NCBI RefSeq assembly: GCF_001807485.1
Contig: NZ_KV789186.1
Location: forward strand, 69,830-131,893
DNA length: 62,064 bases
Direction of reading: 5' to 3'
Source of the DNA: Corynebacterium sp. HMSC08A12
GTDB lineage: Bacteria; Actinomycetota; Actinomycetes; Mycobacteriales; Mycobacteriaceae
A program made the position numbers and the translations under genes. The notes beneath the pieces were generated by a model. That model did no database searches. It saw nothing but the letters and a program-made list of their open reading frames with translations, and was not told the DNA's origin. Shown one piece after another: positions 8,363 through 16,200 of this stretch. Positions within the stretch are counted from its first letter, which is position 1. Each line of letters begins with the position of its first letter.

Positions 8363-9595
8363 GTGACGGACACCCTCGCAGACACTGCAGACACTGCGAA
8401 CACCACAGACGTTCGCCCCCTCACCCCGGAAGATAAGGGCTACAAGATGGCACTTATCGCCTCCTTGTGTTCAGGCCTGGCCTCATACAACGCTCTGTAC
8501 GCCACCCAGGCTGTCCTCCCGGCACTGTCGGAAGACTTCGGCATTTCGCCCTCACTGGCCGCACTGACCGTCTCCGCCACCACGGGCGGCCTGGCTTTCA
8601 TGGTCATTCCGCTCAGCGTGGTTTCCGAGCGCTTCGGCCGCCGCCGCGTGATCCAGGCATCTGTCTTGGCAGCCACCCTCCTTTCCATCGCCTTGGTCGC
8701 CCTACCCTCGATCCAGTCGATCATCGCGCTGCGCCTGCTGCAGGGCTTCGCGGTGGCGGGCGTCCCAGCTGTAACCATGGCTTTCCTCTCCGAGGAGATC
8801 GACCGCAGCTACCTTCCCCGCATCATGGGGTTCTATATTGCGGGCAACTCGCTGGGCGGCCTGATCGGCAGGCTGATCCCGGGCATCACGCTGGAATTTA
8901 CGGACTGGCGCATAGCCACCCTGCTCAGCGCTCTCTTCGCGTTCTCGATGGCCCTTGTGACCACCTGGGTGCTGCCACAGCAGCGCTTCTTCACCCCGAA
9001 GAAGATCACCTTGTCACACGAGGTGCATGCTTTCGCCAACCACCTGCGCGACCCGATCTTGCTGAAGCTCTTCCTGTTGCCTTTCCTCCTGATGGGCAGC
9101 TTCGTTTCCATGTACAACTACATGACCTTCCGGCTGATTAATACCTTCGGCCTGCCGGAATCCCTGGCCGCGCTGGTTTTCGTCATCTACCTGTCGGGCA
9201 CGTGGACCTCCACGCGCACCGGCAAGCTGGTGAACCGCTATGGTCAGGCGAAGGTCGTGGTCGCCTGCATCGCCATGGCTCTTGCGGGCCTCTTGCTGGC
9301 CTTCATCCCGACCGTCGCCACCACGCTGGTGGCAGTGCTGATCTTCACCGCTACTTTCTTCCCCGCCCACTCGATCGCCAGCGCGTGGGTCGGCGAGGTC
9401 GCCGAGCAGGATCGCGCCGAAGCTTCCAGCTTGTACATCTTGAGCTACTACCTCGGCTCTTCTCTCATCGGTTGGGTCTCCGGTTACTTCTTCGCCCACG
9501 GTTGGGGCTTGTTTATCGGGTGGTTGATGCTGTTGACTCTCATTGCCCTCGTCACCGCCTTCGCCGCTATGCAACGCGATAAGGCTCTTTCTTAA
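8363..9595 (+). CDS. MFS transporter, YnfM-like 12-TM family
   Basis: The 410-residue protein is a major facilitator with about twelve membrane helices. The family motif after helix 2 is SERFGRRRVI, and YNALYATQAVLPALSEDFGISPS is typical of YnfM/YgaY-type exporters. I chose GTG 8363 because GGAAGGA lies nine bases before it; the open frame extends upstream without a ribosome site. The gene is divergent from the LysR gene and is probably its target. Substrate unknown; drug or metabolite efflux is likely. Its TAA stop lies within a dispersed TGACGCC element. Confidence 0.87.
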   Translation: MTDTLADTADTANTTDVRPLTPEDKGYKMALIASLCSGLASYNALYATQAVLPALSEDFGISPSLAALTVSATTGGLAFMVIPLSVVSERFGRRRVIQASVLAATLLSIALVALPSIQSIIALRLLQGFAVAGVPAVTMAFLSEEIDRSYLPRIMGFYIAGNSLGGLIGRLIPGITLEFTDWRIATLLSALFAFSMALVTTWVLPQQRFFTPKKITLSHEVHAFANHLRDPILLKLFLLPFLLMGSFVSMYNYMTFRLINTFGLPESLAALVFVIYLSGTWTSTRTGKLVNRYGQAKVVVACIAMALAGLLLAFIPTVATTLVAVLIFTATFFPAHSIASAWVGEVAEQDRAEASSLYILSYYLGSSLIGWVSGYFFAHGWGLFIGWLMLLTLIALVTAFAAMQRDKALS

Positions 9596-9604
9596 TGACG
9601 CCCC
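9585..9604 (+). repeat. Dispersed T-rich/TGACGCC element, copy 3
   Basis: CTCTTTCTTAATGACGCCCC spans the last codons and the TAA stop of the MFS gene. It is one of the best matches to the consensus. Confidence 0.65.
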
Positions 9605-9755
9605 TAACTTCAACCCCTGCCCCCTCAGCAGGCTCTTAACACTTGAGCGATTAGGGAGTACACCTCCAGGGTTTGCGAGAAAAATTATTAGAACTATCAG
9701 ATTTTTTAGATGAAAAACCTCCTCTCCGCTCAAAAGTGTGTTTAAGATCACTCGC

Positions 9756-10325
9756 ATGGGACATACTCGCAAACTACGTTTCGCATCAATCCTCGGCGTG
9801 GGATTGCTGGCCACCGCAGGCATGGGCGTCGCAGTCGCCCAAGGCGGCGTGTCGGCTCACCTGGCACTCTCCGGCACGATCTTCAACATGCATGTCGCCG
9901 AGCTGGACGGTAAGGGCTTCGACCTCTTCACCGACGTCGACAAAATGCACAATGGCGACCAGGCGATCTCCCGCCTGCGCATCAAGGATGCCAAGGTGAC
10001 CGACGTCTGTATGACGGCACCGATCAAGATTCCGGGCGTTGGGGATAAGAAGTTCCAAATGACCGTTCCCGGACAGAACTTCTCCGCGGAGAACATGCTG
10101 ATCGGCGCCCGCAAGCTAACGGGCGACCTGACTCTGGTCAAACCGCAGATCGGCATTAATGCGGGCAAGGTCGACAAGGACGCCCCGGATGGCGCCTGGG
10201 GAATCGTTGCCGATTCCCTGACTGCGAAGGGCCAGGGCATCGAGGCGAGCTCTCTGTCGGCGGACAAGATGACCGCGGGCGGCAGCAAGATCGCGATTGT
10301 GGATAACGACAATGCCGAGTGCTAA
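9756..10325 (+). CDS. DUF6230 family secreted protein
   Basis: This 189-residue protein starts with an uncleaved or cleavable signal segment (FASILGVGLLATAGMGVAVAQG) and continues with the beta-rich body seen in DUF6230 proteins (HLALSGTIFNMHVAELDGKGF; DVCMTAPIKIPGVG). The family has been linked by name to cholesterol esterase, but no function is established. GTG 9738 is an alternative start; neither start has a strong ribosome site. It overlaps the DUF6114 gene by 14 bases and forms an operon with it and a proline-rich secreted protein. Confidence 0.75.
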   Translation: MGHTRKLRFASILGVGLLATAGMGVAVAQGGVSAHLALSGTIFNMHVAELDGKGFDLFTDVDKMHNGDQAISRLRIKDAKVTDVCMTAPIKIPGVGDKKFQMTVPGQNFSAENMLIGARKLTGDLTLVKPQIGINAGKVDKDAPDGAWGIVADSLTAKGQGIEASSLSADKMTAGGSKIAIVDNDNAEC

Positions 10326-10902
10326 CTCCGGCACGGATCCCAACACGAACCCAGAGCTAGATCCGAACTACGACCCCGACCTGGATGACGACCTGCAGTC
10401 AGACCTAGAGGCCGATGCCAACCAAGGCACAGAGATACAAGGCACCGCATATCAAGAGGTCGAGGAGCAGGACGTTCCCGCGATCAAGAACACCCGCGGC
10501 TTCGGCAACTGGCGCCGCCAGCGCCCATTTGCAGCAGGGCTTTTCATGCTGCTGTCGGGCATCATCATGATCGTCCCGGCATACCTGTCCTTCGAGGTAT
10601 CAAACATCGTCATCCAGGTATCCACGATCTCCGGCGTATCCACGCTGCTGATTGGCGCCTTGTTGATCACATCGGCGCTGATGACGTGGTTCAAGCCCGA
10701 CACACGCCTGCTCACGGGCGTGGCCTCCCTGATCCTTGGCATCGTGGCTCTGCCCATGTCGAATATCGGCGGCTTCGTTCTGGGCACCCTGTGCGCCGTG
10801 ATCGGCGGAGCCCTGGCGCTGTCGTGGACGGATGAAGAAAGGGCGCCTAAGGGCGTCAAGAAGAAGGGCAAGAAAAGGAAGGTAGATGAGCAAGCAGCGT
10901 AA
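10312..10902 (+). CDS. DUF6114 family membrane protein
   Basis: The 196-residue product has a 50-residue acidic, repetitive N terminus (DPNYDPDLDDDLQSDLEAD) before the DUF6114 core: RRQRPFAAGLFMLLSGIIMIVPA, a GVSTLLIGALLI helix, then LGIVALPMSNIGGFVLGTLCAVIGGALALSW. DUF6230 and DUF6114 genes are regular neighbours in Actinobacteria, so the two probably form one envelope system. The tail (GVKKKGKKRKVDEQAA) is highly basic and is partly encoded by a dispersed element. The gene overlaps both neighbours. Confidence 0.75.
   Translation: MPSANSGTDPNTNPELDPNYDPDLDDDLQSDLEADANQGTEIQGTAYQEVEEQDVPAIKNTRGFGNWRRQRPFAAGLFMLLSGIIMIVPAYLSFEVSNIVIQVSTISGVSTLLIGALLITSALMTWFKPDTRLLTGVASLILGIVALPMSNIGGFVLGTLCAVIGGALALSWTDEERAPKGVKKKGKKRKVDEQAA
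10851..10868 (-). repeat. Dispersed T-rich/TGACGCC element, copy 4
   Basis: On the minus strand it reads CCCTTCTTCTTGACGCCC. It encodes the GVKKKG stretch of the DUF6114 tail, antisense to the gene. Confidence 0.5.
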
Positions 10903-11623
10903 ACGCGGCAGCTTCAGCGCCGCGAAGGCAGTCGTCGCAGCTGCGTCGATGTGCGGGCTGGTGGCGGCGCTGGCTGTCGAGACCACGCCGAGCGCCGAGG
11001 CGCAGCTGCAGCTTCCGCCTCCGCCGCCGCTGCCGGATTTGTCGCCGCCGCCGCTGCCGGATTTGCCACCACCGCCGCCAGCGCCCGAGGTGCCAGAGAA
11101 CCTGCGGATGGACCTCACCCCGCCGGGGCCAATCGAGGGCGAAAAGCCGATCCAGCAGGGCACGTACATCATCAAGGCGGATAACACGCGCCTGCTTGGG
11201 CACGTGAAAATGTCGCTGATTCAACAGTCCACTCCGCAAGGCCCGAAGCCGGCGCTGCGCATCGATGCCGACAAGGCCGTTCTGACGAACCTGTCCGTGC
11301 AGTTCCCCACCCCGGGAGCAGGCCCGGAAGGTGGCATCTGGCAGCGGACCGGACCAGGGCAGACCACCACGCTAACCGGTAACTTCCACATCGTGGTGAG
11401 CTCACTGGAGGTCACGCCGCGCGTGGCCGGGCTGCCGCTGATCCCGCTGCCTATCGACGCGAACATGGCGCCGAAGGAGCTGCAGGAAGCCGCTAAGAAG
11501 ATCGGTCTTGGCACGCCGGACGCGCTCTCCGATCACTTGGAGATGACGAACGGCACGATGCACACCTATTTCGTGAAGGCCGACACTCTGAAGCTGCCTG
11601 CAGGAACCAATATCGGCCTCTAG
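10886..11623 (+). CDS. Proline-rich secreted protein of the DUF6230/DUF6114 operon
   Basis: The 245-residue protein has a signal peptide (AAKAVVAAASMCGLVAALAVETTPSAEA), then a 40-residue Pro-rich linker of PPPPLPDLSPPPLPDLPP type that could span peptidoglycan. A globular domain follows with no motif I recognise (GTYIIKADNTRLLGHVKMSL; FHIVVSSLEVTPRVAG; MTNGTMHTYFVKADTLKLPAG). Alternating beta-like strands and the operon position suggest a partner of the DUF6230 protein, to which the strand pattern is loosely similar. AGGAAGGTAG before ATG 10886 is a strong ribosome site within the upstream gene. Confidence 0.7.
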   Translation: MSKQRKRGSFSAAKAVVAAASMCGLVAALAVETTPSAEAQLQLPPPPPLPDLSPPPLPDLPPPPPAPEVPENLRMDLTPPGPIEGEKPIQQGTYIIKADNTRLLGHVKMSLIQQSTPQGPKPALRIDADKAVLTNLSVQFPTPGAGPEGGIWQRTGPGQTTTLTGNFHIVVSSLEVTPRVAGLPLIPLPIDANMAPKELQEAAKKIGLGTPDALSDHLEMTNGTMHTYFVKADTLKLPAGTNIGL

Positions 11624-11631
11624 GCAGTCGG

Positions 11632-13224
11632 CTACATCGGCATGATGGTGTGCTTCTTCGGAGTATCCACCACCTGCTTGTTGCGCAGCTGTCGCATCGC
11701 CTGGCGCAAGCGGATGCGGGTCTGGTCCGGGGTGATGACGGAGTCCACGTAGCCGCGCTCGGCCGCCACATAAGGGCTGGTCATATTCGCGTTGTAGAAG
11801 TCCATGAACATCTTCTTCGCCGCCGGGCGCTGCTCCTCCGGCATGGCGGCCAGAGCCTTGCCCTGCATCATCACCACGGCGGCCTCCGCACCCATCACGG
11901 CGATCTGCGCAGTCGGCCACACCAGGTTGATGTCCGCACCCAGGTTCTTCGAGCCCATCACGGCATAGCCACCGCCGAAGGCCTTTCGCACTACCACGGT
12001 TACCTTCGGCACCGTCGCCTCCACGGTGGCGAAGCCCAGCTTCGCTCCACGGTGAATCAGGCCGGCCTTCTCTTGCTCCACGCCGGGCATGTACCCGGGT
12101 GTGTCCACGACCCAGACGAGGGGGACATTGTAGGCGTCACAAATACGGATAAAACGCGCGGCCTTATCCGCAGCGTCGGCGTCCAGGCAACCGGCCAGCT
12201 CCATCGGCTGGTTGGCCACCACGCCCACCGCATGGCCGTCGATGCGTGCGAAGGCGGTGACGACGTTGGAGCCGTAGTCGCCCTGCACCTCCAGCACGTT
12301 GTCGTCGTCGAAGATACGGGTGAGCACCTCCATGATGTCGTAGCCCGCGTTCGGATCGTCCGGGATGATGTCGTTCAGCTCGAAGTCGCGTTCGGTGAGC
12401 TCGTCGTTCGGCGCCCAGAACTCCGGGGTCTCGTCGAAAGAGCTGGAAGGTAGGAAGTCCAGCAGGTCCTTGACGTAGTTGAAAGCGTCTTCCTCGCTGG
12501 TTGCGACGTAGGAGACGTTGCCGTTGCGGGCTTGCTGACGCGCCCCACCGAGCTCTTCCATCGAAATCTTCTCGCCCGTCACCGATTCGATAACCGCCGG
12601 GCCCGTCACGAACATCTGCGTGCGGCCTTCGACTGCCACCACAAAGTCGGTGGTCACGGGGGCGTACACGGCACCGCCGGCGGACGGGCCGAGCAGGATG
12701 GAGATCTGCGGGGACTGGCCGCTCAGCGGCAGCTGGCGGCGGGAGATCTCGGAGTACATCGCCAGGGACATCACTGCATCCTGAATGCGGGCGCCGCCGG
12801 AATCGTTAATGCCGATGACTGGGCAGCCGATGCGGATGGCCATGTCCATGACCTCGCAGACCTTCTTACCGAAGGTCTCGCCTACCGAGCCGCCATACAC
12901 CGTCTTATCGTGGGCGTACACTGCCACGGTGCGGCCACCGACCCGGCCGTAGCCGGTGACCACGCCGTCGCCGTAGGGGGCGTCCTCCTCGCCGGGGGTG
13001 CGTCCCAGCGCGCCGATCTCCACGAACGTTCCCTCGTCCAGCAACGCGTCGATGCGCTGGCGGGGCGTGGTCAGCCCGGCTTCGTCGCGCCTGGCCTTGG
13101 CCTTTTCGGACCCCGGGTCCTGCGCCTGTTCCAACCTCCGGTGCAGCTCCGCCAACTTCTCGGCGGTAGCGCCGGTGGCTTCGGTGCCGTTGGCGGCGGT
13201 TGCTCCCTCATCGGCAGCAGTCAC
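11632..13224 (-). CDS. accD3: Acyl-CoA carboxylase beta subunit for mycolate synthesis
   Basis: This 530-residue carboxyltransferase supplies the carboxylated long-chain acyl-CoA extender that Pks13 condenses with the meromycolyl chain. It has both crotonase-like halves: NDSGGARIQDAVMSL and LGPSAGGAVYAPVTTDF form the acyl-CoA site, and VDTPGYMPGVEQEKAGLIHRGAKL with KAFGGGYAVMGSKNLGAD forms the carboxybiotin site. It lies 74 bases downstream of pks13 in the same direction, as in other Corynebacteriales (AccD3 in C. glutamicum, AccD4 in M. tuberculosis). GTG 13224 is the start, with AAGGGA upstream. It converges with the proline-rich protein gene across eight bases. Confidence 0.93.
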   Translation of the reverse strand: MTAADEGATAANGTEATGATAEKLAELHRRLEQAQDPGSEKAKARRDEAGLTTPRQRIDALLDEGTFVEIGALGRTPGEEDAPYGDGVVTGYGRVGGRTVAVYAHDKTVYGGSVGETFGKKVCEVMDMAIRIGCPVIGINDSGGARIQDAVMSLAMYSEISRRQLPLSGQSPQISILLGPSAGGAVYAPVTTDFVVAVEGRTQMFVTGPAVIESVTGEKISMEELGGARQQARNGNVSYVATSEEDAFNYVKDLLDFLPSSSFDETPEFWAPNDELTERDFELNDIIPDDPNAGYDIMEVLTRIFDDDNVLEVQGDYGSNVVTAFARIDGHAVGVVANQPMELAGCLDADAADKAARFIRICDAYNVPLVWVVDTPGYMPGVEQEKAGLIHRGAKLGFATVEATVPKVTVVVRKAFGGGYAVMGSKNLGADINLVWPTAQIAVMGAEAAVVMMQGKALAAMPEEQRPAAKKMFMDFYNANMTSPYVAAERGYVDSVITPDQTRIRLRQAMRQLRNKQVVDTPKKHTIMPM

Positions 13225-13298
13225 AGTGAAAGTCCCTTCGTTTTCGACAAACCCCTTCTCCTAAGGGGCTATCTATTTAGTGGCCGTGTGTGTTTCAG

Positions 13299-16200
13299 CT
13301 AGGCGCCATCCGCAATGTGCTTGGCGATCACACGTCCCACTTTAGAGATCTCTGGCTCGTCCACAATAGCCAGGTGGTCGCCGCGCAGCTGGACGATCTC
13401 CAGATCCTTGACGATTTCGCCCCAGCCACCGTCCGGAGCCACCTCGGCGTAGGCAGGTTCCAGCTCGATCGCGCCGTCGTGCATCCGCTCCGCGCGGAAC
13501 AGCGTGACGGGTGCCTTCACGTCCGCCCAGGCCCGGAAGTCGAGGGATTCCAGGATGCGGTTGTCCACGAAACTGGCGCGCTGGTGTTCCAGCACGCCCG
13601 CGGGCAGGCCCATTCCCTTGGCCTCCGGGGAGGTCAGGAACTGCTGGAACATCTGCATCATCACGCCCTCGCCCTGCTGGTCCAGCAGCTCGTGGGGAAC
13701 CTCTAGCGGCAGGCCGTAGGTCTTCTGCGCGAATGCCGCGTAGCGATCCCACCGCGCGTGCATTTCTTCCTTCGTATCCGGGGCGGGGTTCTTCGGCTGC
13801 ACGGTGTCCAGCAGTACGATGCGCTCGACCTCTGCGCTCGTTTCGCCAGCCGTGGCGCGCTTGCCCAGCTGGTGGGCAACTTCGTACGCCAGGGCGCCAC
13901 CGAAGCTCCAGCCTCCCAGCAGAACCGGACGGCCGTCGGCCAGCTCAACAATCTCATCCAGGTAGGCCGCCGCGCGGTCCGCGAGCTCGCCTTCCAGGCG
14001 CTCCACGCCGTAGACCGGCACGTCGTCCGGCAGGCGGCGCATCAGTGGCGCGTACACCACCGAGGAACCACCAGCCGGGTGGAACAGGAACACCGCAGGC
14101 TGGGTGCTGCCTTCGGGGCGCGACCGCAGCACGCGGATGTTGCCCTCCACTTCGCTTTCGAGGCTGCTGCGCACCTTCTCGCTCAGCGGCTCGAGGGTTT
14201 CGGCGGTCAGCACATCCTCGGCGCTGACCTCCGCTCCAGAGCGTTCGGTCAAGCGGTCCGCGATGCCCCGGGCTTGCTCTTCGTCGATGCTCGGCAGCTG
14301 GCTCGTTACGCCCTGGGCTGCCTTGCCAGTGACCTTTGCCCAGGTGGCGAACACCAGGCGCTCGCTCGCGTCGCGTGGTGCCACGCCGCCGCCGGTCGCG
14401 GTGTAGTCGGTCGCAGCACCGTCTTCTGCGCCATCTTCTTCGCTACCGTCTTGTTTAGTGACGCCACCTTCTCCCCCGGCAGCGGCCTCAGCACCGTCGG
14501 CAGCATCGGCGCCGTCAGCGCTTGTGTGACGCTCTGCAATCATCTGCTCCACGAGTGCGATTACGTCGTCCACGGAGCCATCGCGGAGTGCCTGAACCTG
14601 CAGCGGTGGCAGGTCGAAGTCATACTCCACGCGGTTCTTGATGCGCATGCCCATCAGGGAATCCAGGCCCAGGTCGATCAGGGGCAGCTCGCCCGGCAGA
14701 TCCTCGATGTCGTAGCCCATGGATTCGGAGACGATGGCGCGCAGGCGGTCCCCGGCGGACTCGCCGGAGTTCGGATCCCAGCGGTCAGCGGACTCGTCTA
14801 CCTCGGGCAGCGCGTTGCCCGCGCCTTCCTTTGCGGAAGCCCCAGCGGCGGAAGCGTTCGGCGCCTCGCTGGCCTTCGCGGCGGCTGGAGCCGAGGCGGC
14901 GTCAGCACCCTCAGTACCCAGGGCCCCAAGCGCGCCGCCGAGAGTAGCGACGAAGGCCTCCGCGACCAGCGGCATCGACTGTGCACCGGGCGCATCGGCG
15001 GCGTAGACGGACAGGGACCAGCCGCCGAGGGAACCGGCGGCGATGGTCGTCAGCTGGCCCGCCGTCGGCAGCGGGGCGTGGTCGCGGGTGGCGGCCACCG
15101 TGGCACCGTCGGCCAACACCTCCGCCGCAGCTTCGGCCAGCAGCTCGATGCTCGGCACATCCTCGGCCGGCACGCTGAAGACAACGCGGCCGTCGGGCAG
15201 ATCCACGCGCGCGCCCGGCAGATCCACGGCAGGGCCGGAAGACGGTCGAGCGCTCGTCCAGTGGCGCTGCAGGTTCCACTGCGTGCCCGGCACCTTCGGC
15301 AGGCTCACGCGGGAACCGCCGGCCAGGGCCTTCAGATCCAGGTCCGCGCCCTGCACGTACAGCTCCGCGAGGGTGGACAGCAGGGTCTGGGCAACCGGCT
15401 CCTTGCGCTTGAGCAGGAACATCAGCTTGGAATCGCTGGCGTTGTGCGCGAAGGAGTTGTTCATCAGCGGCATCAAGGCCACCGGGTTCGGGGAGAACTC
15501 GATGAACGTGCGGTAACCATCGTCGAACTGCTTGCCCGTCGCCTCGGAGAACCAGACAGGCTGGCGGGTGCAGCGCAGGAAGTACTCGGCATCGTGAACG
15601 ACCTCACCTGGCTGGTACACGCGGCCACGGTCCACGGTGGAGTACAGCGGGGTGTGGATCGGCTGCGGATCCAGGTCGCTGATCTCGTAGTGCAGCTCGC
15701 CCAGGATCGGATCCAGCATCGAGGTGTGGCCTGCGCCCTTGACCTTCAGCAGGCGGGCGAACTTGCCCTCGCCCTCCAGGTATTCCACCAGCTTCTGCAC
15801 CGGCTCTGCCGGGCCGCCGACGGTGGTCATGCCCGGCGCGGCGTACACGGCGGGCTCCACCTGGGCGTATTCGGGGTGCTCGGAGGTGAAGGTAGCGAGC
15901 TCTTCCACACCGAACTCGACCACAGCCATGGCGCCCTGTTTGTCCTCTGGCAACAGGCGCTCGCCCTCGCCCATCAGGCGGGCGCGGTGGCAGGCGGTGC
16001 GCACGGCTTCCTCGGCGGTGATGCCGCCCACGGCGTAGGCCGCCGCGATCTCGCCCATGGACTGGCCGACGACGGCGGCGGGCTTGGCCCCCAGGGCACG
16101 CATGAGGTCGTTCAGCGCAATCTGCACGCAGGTGATGCCCACCTGGGCGCGCTCCGTGTCGTAGTTCTGCTCGTCGTCCAGCACCATCTCGACGAAGGAC

